From K189A clade bacterium (GTDB taxonomy: Bacteria > Pseudomonadota > Gammaproteobacteria > Pseudomonadales > Azotimanducaceae), in assembly GCA_009886205.1 (NCBI GenBank), contig QXZU01000162.1, forward strand, positions 1 through 42,906: 42,906 nt of DNA, in the 5' to 3' direction. Below are positions 25,871-33,726 of this stretch, in pieces. A model generated the notes under the pieces. It saw only the letters and a list, made by a program, of their open reading frames with translations, was not told where the DNA came from and ran no database searches. Within the stretch, counting starts at the first letter, position 1, and each line of letters opens with the position of its first letter. A program made the position numbers and the translations under genes.

Positions 25871-28800
25871 TTGCGCCAATTGATTCTTAATTCGACAACA
25901 CAACAGCTTGTACCCGCCAAAGACGGCGACACATTGAGTTGGAACGGCCTTAGTGGTTCAGCAGAAATTCTTGCGGTCGCTGAACTGGCCCAAGCCAGCG
26001 ATAATCTGATTGTCGTCATCACTGCGGATTCCTCTGCCACGGAGCGTTGGACCAATGGCATCAACTTTTTTGCCGGTAATACTGGCGAGGACGAGGACAC
26101 GCTCGCCGTACTGCGTTTTCCAGACTGGGAAACCCTACCCTACGACGTATTCTCACCCCACCAAGATATTATATCTGAGCGCCTCGCCTCGCTGTCACAG
26201 TTGCAAGGTAAAGTTAAGGGCGTTCTTACGGTTCCAATCAGCACCATTATGCAAAAAGTTGCGCCTACCTCTTACTTGGGCGGCGCTTGCTTCAACCTTG
26301 CTTGCGGACAAACCTTTGACGTTGCAGAGCAGCGGCTCATTCTGGAATCCGCTGGCTATCAGAGTGCCGACATGGTGGTTGAGCGCGGACAATATGCCGT
26401 GCGCGGTGCCTTAGTTGATATTTTCCCTATGGGCAGCGACTTGCCCGTACGGATTGACCTGCTTGATGATGAAATAGATACCCTTAGAACATTCGACCCA
26501 GAAACCCAGCGTACTGTTGAACAAATAAAAGCCCTCAATCTGCTGCCGGCGAAAGAATTTCCATTTGACGACGCAGCCATCGCTCGATTTCGTGATCGTT
26601 GGCATACCACCTTCAATGTAGATGTAAGACGTTGCAGCGTGTATCAAGACGTCAGCAGCTACATTGCGCCAAATGGTGTCGAGTACTACCTGCCGCTATT
26701 TTTTGAAAAGCTAGACAGCCTCTTCGACTATCTCCCACAAGATGCGATTTTTGTACTCGAAGCAGGCGCCATGGCGGCGGCAGACACGTACCTTACGGAA
26801 GTTGAAGGACGCTACGAGTCACTGCGTTATGACATTGAAAGACCCATATTAGAACCTTCAACCTTATATCTGGCAGCACAAGAGCTACGCCAAAACCTTA
26901 ACCGAGGTAAGCGCATATTTCTTAACGAACCAAACGCTAAGCATGCTGTTGAGTTTGCAAGCCAGGCTATGCCCGACCTGCACATTAATGCGCGACTTGC
27001 CCAACCTAGTCACGCATTACAACAATTTTTACTCGGCAGTCAGAAACCTGTGCTGTTTATTGCCGAGTCTGCCGGACGCAGAGAAGTGTTTGATGAGTTG
27101 TTGCGCAAAAGCTCAATTCAAACCCTGAATGTAAATTCCTTTGAAGCGTATCTGGACAGCGACAGCCACTGTATTAGCGTCTCACCCATTATTGAAGGCC
27201 TGCTGATTGATGATGCCATTATCATCACAGAGAACGAGGTTTTGGGTAAGCGGCCTACTGAAGGCAAGAAAGACAACAACCGTAAGGTGATAGACCCAGA
27301 CCAAATTGTCCGAAACTTAACTGAATTGTCTATGGGTTCGCCGGTCGTACACATAGAGCACGGTGTGGGTCGCTACCTTGGCCTAGAAACTCTACAAATT
27401 GATTCAGCCGACTACGAATTCTTAATGCTTGGATACGCCGGCGGTGCCAAATTATATGTTCCGGTCACCTCACTGCACCTAATTGGCCGCTATGCTGGCG
27501 CAGATGAAGAGCACGCGCCCTTACACCGGCTGGGCTCAGACCAATGGGATCGGGCGAAACGCCGCGCGGCAGAAAAAGTCATCGACGTTGCCGCTGAGTT
27601 GTTAGATATTTATGCCCGCCGAGAGCTCCGCAAATCTCATAGCCTCAAGCCAAGCGAAAGTGAATACGCTGCGTTTGCTGCGGAATTCCCATTTGAAGTC
27701 ACCTCCGACCAAAGAACCGCCATTGAGGAAACCCTGGCAGATATGGCCATGGAACGGGCGATGGACCGTCTGGTTTGCGGCGACGTTGGCTTTGGTAAAA
27801 CAGAGGTCGCAATGCGCGCCGCGTTTGCGGCTGTACAAAGCGGCAAACAGGTGGTGATGTTAGTACCCACCACGCTACTCGCCCAACAACATTACGATAC
27901 TCTGGTAGATCGCTTTGCAAATTGGCCCGTCACTATTGATGTGGCCAGCCGCTCTAAGACAGCGCCAGAAATCGATGAAATTGCCGTAAAAACAGCTAAT
28001 GGCAAAATGGACATACTAATTGGCACGCATAAGTTACTCAGCCCGCAGTTTAAGTTTAACGATTTAGGCTTGGTCATTGTCGACGAAGAGCACCGGTTTG
28101 GGGTGCGCCAAAAAGAGCGCCTGCGTGCCATCCGTGCAGAGGTAGACGTTTTAACGTTAACGGCGACCCCAATCCCCAGAACATTAAACATGTCATTGAG
28201 CGGCATACGCGACTTGTCCGTTATTGCCACTCCGCCAGCGAAACGACTCTCTATCAAAACCTTTGTGCAACAGCGCAGCGAGCAAGGTGTTCGCGAAGCC
28301 ATCAGCCGTGAATTAATGCGCGGCGGGCAAGTTTTCTTTTTGCATAATGAAGTGCGTTCTATTGAGCAAACGGCTGAAACAATACGCGAACTGGTCCCAG
28401 AAGCCCGCGTGGGCATTGGACACGGCCAATTGCGCAAAAACGAACTCGAAGAGGTAATGAGCGAATTCTATCACCGTCGCCTTAACGTGCTCGTTTGCTC
28501 CACCATTATCGAAACAGGTATCGACATACCCAACGCCAACACCATCATTATTGAGCGTGCGGACAAATTTGGCTTAGCTCAACTGCACCAGTTACGTGGA
28601 CGCGTTGGCCGCAGTCATAGACAAGCATATGCCTATCTATTGACCCCAGAGCCTAGGTCAATGACCGCAGACGCAGTAAAACGGTTAGAGGCCATTGAAG
28701 CCTCTGGCGATTTAGGCGTTGGCTTTACGCTCGCCACCCAAGACATGGAAATACGCGGCGCCGGAGAACTCTTGGGCGATGACCAGTCAGGTCAAATCGA

Positions 28801-29353
28801 GTCCATTGGCTTTTCAATGTATATGGATATGTTGAATCGAGCTGTGAATGCCCTGCGCTCGGGTCAAGTGCCTGATCGAGACATGCCGTTGGAGCCAGTC
28901 AGCCAAGAAATCAACCTTCATGTGCCCACATTGATCCCCGATGATTACCTACCTGATGTACAAACTCGACTGATACTTTATAAGCGTATTTCCGCCGCCG
29001 CGTCGCAGTTAGACTTAGACAACCTTCAAGTGGAAATCATTGACCGCTTTGGCCTGCTGCCGCCAGCAATGAAAAATCTATTCCAAGTTACCGGGCTAAA
29101 AATCATTGCGCAAAGCTTAGGTATTATAAAGCTGGACTTGGGTGAAGAACGTGGCAAGTTAGAGTTCAGCAAAACAACCAAGGTTGATCCAATGGAAATT
29201 GTTAAGCTTGTGCAGCAAGAAAGCCAAATCTTCAAGCTAGATGGCGCATCTACCTTGCGCATTGAAAAAGACTTGGGCGAATTTACCGAGCGCGTGGAAT
29301 TTTCTATCGAACTGTTCAACCGTTTGGCGCCGAATGTCGCTGCAGCTGCGTAG
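25871..29353 (+). CDS. mfd: Transcription-repair coupling factor Mfd
   Basis: 1160 residues, full length for the family. The UvrB-like N-terminal part (FPDWETLPYDVFSPHQDIISERL) is followed by the RNA-polymerase-interacting domain (PVVHIEHGVGRYLGLE) and the RecG-like translocase: Walker A GDVGFGKTEV with Lys643, DEEH box at 738-741, TATPIPRTLN, and the TRG-like LHQLRGRVGRSHRQAYAY. It removes stalled RNA polymerase and recruits UvrABC. In-frame TAA at 25853 limits the start to TTG 25871 or TTG 25880; neither has a good ribosome site. It is followed after 19 bp by csiV, the Pseudomonas arrangement. Confidence 0.98.
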   Translation: MRQLILNSTTQQLVPAKDGDTLSWNGLSGSAEILAVAELAQASDNLIVVITADSSATERWTNGINFFAGNTGEDEDTLAVLRFPDWETLPYDVFSPHQDIISERLASLSQLQGKVKGVLTVPISTIMQKVAPTSYLGGACFNLACGQTFDVAEQRLILESAGYQSADMVVERGQYAVRGALVDIFPMGSDLPVRIDLLDDEIDTLRTFDPETQRTVEQIKALNLLPAKEFPFDDAAIARFRDRWHTTFNVDVRRCSVYQDVSSYIAPNGVEYYLPLFFEKLDSLFDYLPQDAIFVLEAGAMAAADTYLTEVEGRYESLRYDIERPILEPSTLYLAAQELRQNLNRGKRIFLNEPNAKHAVEFASQAMPDLHINARLAQPSHALQQFLLGSQKPVLFIAESAGRREVFDELLRKSSIQTLNVNSFEAYLDSDSHCISVSPIIEGLLIDDAIIITENEVLGKRPTEGKKDNNRKVIDPDQIVRNLTELSMGSPVVHIEHGVGRYLGLETLQIDSADYEFLMLGYAGGAKLYVPVTSLHLIGRYAGADEEHAPLHRLGSDQWDRAKRRAAEKVIDVAAELLDIYARRELRKSHSLKPSESEYAAFAAEFPFEVTSDQRTAIEETLADMAMERAMDRLVCGDVGFGKTEVAMRAAFAAVQSGKQVVMLVPTTLLAQQHYDTLVDRFANWPVTIDVASRSKTAPEIDEIAVKTANGKMDILIGTHKLLSPQFKFNDLGLVIVDEEHRFGVRQKERLRAIRAEVDVLTLTATPIPRTLNMSLSGIRDLSVIATPPAKRLSIKTFVQQRSEQGVREAISRELMRGGQVFFLHNEVRSIEQTAETIRELVPEARVGIGHGQLRKNELEEVMSEFYHRRLNVLVCSTIIETGIDIPNANTIIIERADKFGLAQLHQLRGRVGRSHRQAYAYLLTPEPRSMTADAVKRLEAIEASGDLGVGFTLATQDMEIRGAGELLGDDQSGQIESIGFSMYMDMLNRAVNALRSGQVPDRDMPLEPVSQEINLHVPTLIPDDYLPDVQTRLILYKRISAAASQLDLDNLQVEIIDRFGLLPPAMKNLFQVTGLKIIAQSLGIIKLDLGEERGKLEFSKTTKVDPMEIVKLVQQESQIFKLDGASTLRIEKDLGEFTERVEFSIELFNRLAPNVAAAA

Positions 29354-29372
29354 CGAAGACATAGGGTAAAAC

Positions 29373-30779
29373 ATGAGACGCGCAAATAAATCACAAAGCC
29401 AGCGCAGGGTGGGTATTAATTCTGCTGCGACACTTCATGGCGCTTTATTATTAGCGCTGTCTATTGTTATGCAGCCGTACGCGCATTCCGCCACAGATAC
29501 TAACGCCCCGCCCACTGACTTCCCGCCAACCTACGCGCAGCTAGAGTTGGATGAATTTGCCTCTATCAAGAACCTTGAAGATCTGTTGGAAGAGCGCCGC
29601 TTCCGGGTAGAGATGATTGTATTTACTCGCTCAGATCAAACCGCGCTTGGAGAAGAACCCCTGCTATTTATTGAGCCGAGAACACTGCCGAAAAGTATGT
29701 TCGCTTTGACACCTAGCGCCAGCGCAGCAGAGTTTAGGCTTTACGCAGAATCAAATCGCTACTGTATTGGTTATCCAATTATCGCAACTGAGCCACAGCT
29801 ACCCGAAAAATTGAGGGCATTACTGAACAAGGAAAACGAACCGGAACTGACTCAGTGGTATGACGAAGGGATATTGCAGACGGGCGTAGTAGCGACGCCA
29901 GAGCCATTCGATTCAGCGCTAGGCGAAGATTTTTCTTCACTGCCAGAAAATTCGCAGGCGACAGACACTATAAACAGCGAAACCCGTGTGGAAGAAACGT
30001 TGGGTGCTTTCGAGCAGCGCCAGAACGAATTTTCTACTCCGGATGAAGTACTAGAAAACACAGATTTCGAAGTAAAGGCATTAGAGCCAGCGATAGAGTT
30101 AGCCATTCCTGGCAATACGCCGAGCATCATACCCAGCCCCTACTTAAACTTTATTAGCCAGTTAAGCTTATTTGAAAACGATGTCAAACAAGGCAGTTAC
30201 CGCGCCATCCCGCCGGAGGATTTTGAACTCGGTAAAGAGGCATCCATCCTCGATCGCAACCCCAAGTTTAATCTGGTTCTGCACGAGAGCTGGCAACAGG
30301 TAGTACCGCCGCGTGCAGCGCCACAGCAAATCTACGTTGCAGCAAACAACCCTGCTAACTCCCTTCAAGGTTTGATCAGCGTCACCTTAGGTCGCTATCT
30401 ACATTTCGCTGGACAACTGTGGCTTGAGGCACCCGTTGAGGATTATGAGGCAGAACAATTGCTCAGAGGTGGCGACGCTACAAAAACAACGCCGCAATCT
30501 GACCTTGAGCAAATGTTAGTACAGGTTGAATCATTTAGTGATGTGCTGAATGAAGGCACGCTCTCAGATTTGGCAAGGCCAGATTTAGTGGCGGCACCTA
30601 AGACTGCGTATTTCGAACTCAATGAAAGCCGGCGTATGCGCAGCAAGGAGCTACATTACCTTGACCACCCGGCTATGGGCATCATCGTAAAGATCACACC
30701 GGTAGAGGCCTCCTTGGAATTGGTAACGGCCTGGGCGGACTTCGAAGAATACCGAAAAGCAGACGAGCAAGCGCAATAG
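29373..30779 (+). CDS. csiV: CsiV-family protein
   Basis: 468 residues. A basic N-terminus and a hydrophobic stretch (ALLLALSIVMQPYAHSATD) make a signal peptide with cleavage near AHS, so it is periplasmic. RFRVEMIVFTRSDQ is the hallmark start of the CsiV domain, which in Vibrio is a peptidoglycan-binding activator of the LpoA/PBP1a pathway. The tail repeats the pattern: GLISVTLGRYLHFAGQLWLE and RRMRSKELHYLDHPAMGIIVKITP. The middle (180-260) is acidic and variable. Position right after mfd is conserved in Pseudomonas. Function in this organism is inferred from that family only. Confidence 0.85.
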   Translation: MRRANKSQSQRRVGINSAATLHGALLLALSIVMQPYAHSATDTNAPPTDFPPTYAQLELDEFASIKNLEDLLEERRFRVEMIVFTRSDQTALGEEPLLFIEPRTLPKSMFALTPSASAAEFRLYAESNRYCIGYPIIATEPQLPEKLRALLNKENEPELTQWYDEGILQTGVVATPEPFDSALGEDFSSLPENSQATDTINSETRVEETLGAFEQRQNEFSTPDEVLENTDFEVKALEPAIELAIPGNTPSIIPSPYLNFISQLSLFENDVKQGSYRAIPPEDFELGKEASILDRNPKFNLVLHESWQQVVPPRAAPQQIYVAANNPANSLQGLISVTLGRYLHFAGQLWLEAPVEDYEAEQLLRGGDATKTTPQSDLEQMLVQVESFSDVLNEGTLSDLARPDLVAAPKTAYFELNESRRMRSKELHYLDHPAMGIIVKITPVEASLELVTAWADFEEYRKADEQAQ

Positions 30780-30901
30780 GTAACTTGTTTGAGTGTCTGG
30801 CAAAACTTGCAACGGGCTTTTAGCTCTTTCTCTTTCCTTTTCTTGTCTTTTCTTTACTTTCTTTTTTTCTGTCTATCTCTCTTCCTGCCTATCTCTTGCT
30901 A

Positions 30902-30943
30902 ACTTTTTACCTTTTACTTTTTACTTTTTACTTTTTACTTTTT
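30902..30943 (+). repeat. 7-bp tandem array ACTTTTT, six copies
   Basis: There are six consecutive heptamers; the second copy reads ACCTTTT. The array reaches into the 3' end of the hpt gene, where it encodes the final Lys-Lys and the TAA. The flank 30820-30900 is also very pyrimidine-rich. It sits between the convergent csiV and hpt genes. Confidence 0.9.
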
Positions 30944-31516
30944 CGAAGAGGGTAAAGCGTATATCGAGGGTAGGTTCCGACCATAACCTTGTATGTCCAT
31001 ACCGCAGCCAAATAGCAATTTATCAGGACAATTCAAGCCTAAGTAGTCGGCTTTGATTTCGACGTGAGCAATATTTTTGTCTGCTAAGACAGCAATAGCC
31101 ACTTTGCCAGCCCCCGCCTCTAGTGCCCATTTTTTGGCATTGGCCAACGTAATACCCTCACCCAAAAAATCGTCAATCAGCAGAACACTTCTATTTTGCA
31201 GTGGCGGATGCTCAGCGCCTCGCCAAATTAAGTCCCCGCCTTGCTCAGTGTCTGGGCTGCGACTGACGTCCACATAGCCTTGCTGTAGGGGAAACACCAT
31301 GCGCTGCATAAGCTGACCCGTTAGATACAAACCGCCTTGCATAATACTCAATATGATTGGATTTTGATCTTGTAGCGCAACCGTAATTGCCACGGCCATA
31401 CGATCAATGGCCGCTGCCACCTGTTCCTTGGTATAAACGATATCCGCCTTTGCGAAGGCGTGGCCTACGCCTTGAGGCATACCTGCAACGATTTCGATAT
31501 CTGCAAGCCCATTCAT
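30935..31516 (-). CDS. hpt: Hypoxanthine (guanine) phosphoribosyltransferase
   Basis: 193 residues. The PRPP-binding loop is VLLIDDFLGEGIT (111-123) and the pyrophosphate loop lies at SIMQGGLYLTGQL; the C-terminal DLIWRG and KADYLGLNCPDKLLFGCGMD segments match the gammaproteobacterial HGPRT type. It salvages hypoxanthine and guanine to IMP and GMP using PRPP. Usual motif is VDDILDEG, so FLGEG is a small variation around the catalytic acid; the Asp pair DD is kept. ATG overlaps the mscS stop by four bases, forming a two-gene operon. The last codons come from a tandem repeat. Confidence 0.9.
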   Translation of the reverse strand: MNGLADIEIVAGMPQGVGHAFAKADIVYTKEQVAAAIDRMAVAITVALQDQNPIILSIMQGGLYLTGQLMQRMVFPLQQGYVDVSRSPDTEQGGDLIWRGAEHPPLQNRSVLLIDDFLGEGITLANAKKWALEAGAGKVAIAVLADKNIAHVEIKADYLGLNCPDKLLFGCGMDIQGYGRNLPSIYALPSSKK

Positions 31517-32583
31517 AAACTGGGTTCGTTTTGCATCTGTAAATGCACAGTCTGAGTGGGGAATGCGATCTCAGCACCCTGCTCATCTACTATGGCAGCA
31601 ATTTTTAGCAACACGTCTTCTTTGACCTGATGGTAGGTCTGCCAGTCAGTGGTTTCTGTAAAGGTATAAACAAAAAACTCCACCGCCGAGGGACCAAAGC
31701 TTACTAAGTTCACCATCAATATCTGACGGTGATCGATATCCGCGTGCTCTTCCAACATTTTCTTAACGTTTGCGACGATAACGGGTAACCGGTTTACGTC
31801 TTCGTAACGCAGACCAATAGTCTCGTAAATGCGGCGATTCAACATGCGCGAAGGATTTTCAACCGCTAACGAGGTGAAGATCGAGTTAGGCAAGTAAAGG
31901 GGCCGCTTGTCAAAGGTTCTAATACGGGTCAAACGCCAACCTATGTCTTCGACTGTGCCTTCAATATCGCGATCTGGTGAGCGAATCCAATCACCCACAG
32001 AAAATGGGCGATCTAAGAAGATCATCAAGGCGCCAAAGAAGTTGGCTAAGATGTCGCGGGCTGCAAAGCCAATGGCAATGCCACCGATACCACCGAATGC
32101 AAGAACCCCTGAAATTGAAAAACCAAAGGCCTGTAAAACCAGCAAGACGCCAGTGATAACAATAGACGCTCGGAGCAACTTGGCCACCGCAGTAGCTGTT
32201 GTGGGATCGACCTTGGCGCGGTGTTTACCCTGAATAAGATTGGCCTCTATGGCGCTGATAAATCTCAGCGCAAACCAAATCATTAACCAGACCACGGCAA
32301 CGTCGCGAATTTGACCTACGTAGTCGAAAATTTCTGCCTGAGCACCGCCCCCAACGATTTCTGCAGCAAAGGATATACCCAAGATCCAAATGCCAAGCCC
32401 CAATGGCCGTCGCCCGGCATGCACCAGCGCATCATCCCAATGGTTCGATGTGGCTGTAGCGCGCCGTTCAGCACCATCCAAAAACACCTTAGCGATAAAA
32501 CGCACCACGGCGGTAATAAACAGAATTAGAAAAACCTCGCTCACCCAACCATATGTGGTGAACATCGAAATCAGATCATCCAT
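31513..32583 (-). CDS. MscS-family mechanosensitive ion channel
   Basis: 356 residues, inner membrane. Hydrophobic segments lie at about 14-34, 61-80, 92-108 and 134-150, then the pore-lining helix GVLAFGGIGGIAIGFAARDILANFFGALMIF (about 159-189), rich in Gly/Ala as in MscS. The soluble beta domain follows (FSVGDWIRSPDRDIEGTVEDIGWRLTRIRT) and the final strand is EIAFPTQTVHLQ. Such channels open under osmotic downshock. It carries a longer N-terminal membrane region than E. coli MscS (286 residues). The promoter region holds an 11-bp tandem array immediately upstream of the start. Confidence 0.92.
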   Translation of the reverse strand: MDDLISMFTTYGWVSEVFLILFITAVVRFIAKVFLDGAERRATATSNHWDDALVHAGRRPLGLGIWILGISFAAEIVGGGAQAEIFDYVGQIRDVAVVWLMIWFALRFISAIEANLIQGKHRAKVDPTTATAVAKLLRASIVITGVLLVLQAFGFSISGVLAFGGIGGIAIGFAARDILANFFGALMIFLDRPFSVGDWIRSPDRDIEGTVEDIGWRLTRIRTFDKRPLYLPNSIFTSLAVENPSRMLNRRIYETIGLRYEDVNRLPVIVANVKKMLEEHADIDHRQILMVNLVSFGPSAVEFFVYTFTETTDWQTYHQVKEDVLLKIAAIVDEQGAEIAFPTQTVHLQMQNEPSL

Positions 32584-32591
32584 AGTTTGCC

Positions 32592-32646
32592 AAGTTCCCT
32601 AAAAGTTCCCTAAAAGTTCCATACAAGTTCCATACACGTTCCCTGC
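32592..32646 (+). repeat. 11-bp tandem array, five copies, next to mscS start
   Basis: Units are AAGTTCCCTAA twice, AAGTTCCATAC twice and ACGTTCCCTGC once, in strict 11-bp register. The array begins nine bases upstream of the mscS ATG on the other strand, so it lies within its 5' leader. Confidence 0.92.
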
Positions 32647-32794
32647 CTGCGCCGTAGCGAGTTTCATCAATGAAGTGGCGCACTTTATCACGGTTATTAC
32701 GTCTTGTTCGCCGGCACGACACTGGATTCAAAGTCGGCATCTATATTTAAACAGTGCTGTACATAAACTCAGTGTACTGTATATACTGCAAGCA

Positions 32795-32810
32795 CTGTAT
32801 ATTTGAACAG
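32795..32810 (+). promoter_or_regulatory. LexA (SOS) box upstream of lexA
   Basis: CTGTATATTTGAACAG matches CTGT-N8-ACAG exactly. It lies 11 bases before the lexA ATG and its end overlaps AGGA, the probable ribosome site (32809-32812). Two degraded sites precede it: CTGTACATAAACTCAG (32757-32772, one mismatch) and CTGTATATACTGCAAG (32777-32792). LexA autorepression is the inference. Confidence 0.9.
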
Positions 32811-32821
32811 GAACACAGAGA

Positions 32822-33451
32822 ATGAAATCTACCATGGAATTGACCGGTATTTTAACCGCTCGGCAGGCACAAATTTTGGAGCTGATTCGACAATATATCG
32901 GCGAGACCGGTTACCCACCCACCCGAGCAGAAATTGCTAAAGAATTGGGTTTCAAATCCGCTAATGCCGCGGAAGAGCACCTCAAAGCGCTGGCACGCAA
33001 AGGTGCCATTGAAATGATTCCCGGCACCTCAAGGGGCATTCGCATTCCTGAGCTCACCGATCAAGGGCTACCCATTGTGGGTCGGGTTGCAGCTGGCGAT
33101 CCAATTCTGGCCGAAGAAAATATTGAAGATAGAATAGATTTGCCGGCTGGGTTCTTCCAACCCCAGGCAGATTATCTATTGCGTGTTCGCGGCGACAGTA
33201 TGATTGATGCGGGCATTTTAGACGGCGATCTGCTGGCAGTGCACAAAACACAGCAAGCCACCAACGGACAAATCGTTGTTGCTCGTATAGACCAAGAGGT
33301 TACTGTGAAACGCTTTCAGCGCACTAAGAAACGCAACCAAATTCTGTTGCTACCAGAGAATGAGGCTTACAGCCCTATAGAAGTAGATTTAGCAAATCAG
33401 GCATTTGCCATTGAAGGTTTATCCGTTGGGGTCATCCGACAACAAATTTAG
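32822..33451 (+). CDS. lexA: LexA repressor
   Basis: 209 residues. The N-terminal winged helix is [33 protein letters not shown]. The self-cleavage site Ala-Gly is in RVAAGDP, the catalytic serine in RGDSMIDAG and the lysine in VTVKRF. It represses DNA-damage genes and is cleaved with RecA help. The first ATG at 32822 has AGGA nine bases upstream; ATG 32834 (MELTG) is an alternative that would shorten it by four. The SOS box immediately upstream indicates autoregulation. The sulA gene that follows lexA in Pseudomonas is missing here. Confidence 0.98.
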   Translation: MKSTMELTGILTARQAQILELIRQYIGETGYPPTRAEIAKELGFKSANAAEEHLKALARKGAIEMIPGTSRGIRIPELTDQGLPIVGRVAAGDPILAEENIEDRIDLPAGFFQPQADYLLRVRGDSMIDAGILDGDLLAVHKTQQATNGQIVVARIDQEVTVKRFQRTKKRNQILLLPENEAYSPIEVDLANQAFAIEGLSVGVIRQQI

Positions 33452-33469
33452 TAGCTAATCGTTTCCTGC

Positions 33470-33508
33470 AAGGTGATTGGGCACCCAACATGCCCAGTCA
33501 CCTTTTTT
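33470..33508 (+). terminator. Rho-independent terminator of lexA
   Basis: AAGGTGATTGGGCA pairs with TGCCCAGTCACCTT (14 bp, one T·G) around loop CCCAACA, followed directly by a run of six T. It lies about 20 bp after the lexA stop. Confidence 0.95.
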
Positions 33509-33565
33509 ATGCCCTCTTTTACACCTCGGCTGCCTTTAGGCGCAGGACTGGATCCTCATTTAGAC

Positions 33566-33607
33566 CTAGAACTTGAACTAGAACTAGAACTAGGCCTAGA
33601 ACTAGAG
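33566..33607 (+). repeat. CTAGAA hexamer array, seven copies
   Basis: There are seven consecutive hexamers, four of them exactly CTAGAA and three variants (CTTGAA, CTAGGC, CTAGAG). It lies between the lexA terminator and topA. Confidence 0.9.
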
Positions 33608-33670
33608 CCAAGTTCAAACCCCGCCCTAATGCTAAGTTGATCTTTCGCTGGGGCATTGAGTCTCTAACTC

Positions 33671-33706
33671 TGTCTCTGTCTCTGTCTCTGTCTCTGTCTC
33701 TGTCTC
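33671..33706 (+). repeat. TGTCTC hexamer array, six perfect copies
   Basis: Six perfect TGTCTC units lie downstream of topA. An AGACTAAC/GTTAGTCT inverted repeat (33712-33733) overlaps the topA stop codon, next to the array; it lacks a strong T run. Confidence 0.95.
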
Positions 33707-33726
33707 TAAAGAGACTAACCCATTAG

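Noticed and set aside
27892-28437. Open frame of 181 codons on the minus strand within mfd
   Set aside because: It lies entirely opposite the conserved Mfd translocase domain; a shadow of codon bias.
33566-33706. CRISPR array
   Set aside because: The units are 6 bp with no spacers between them, and no cas genes are present; these are simple tandem repeats.
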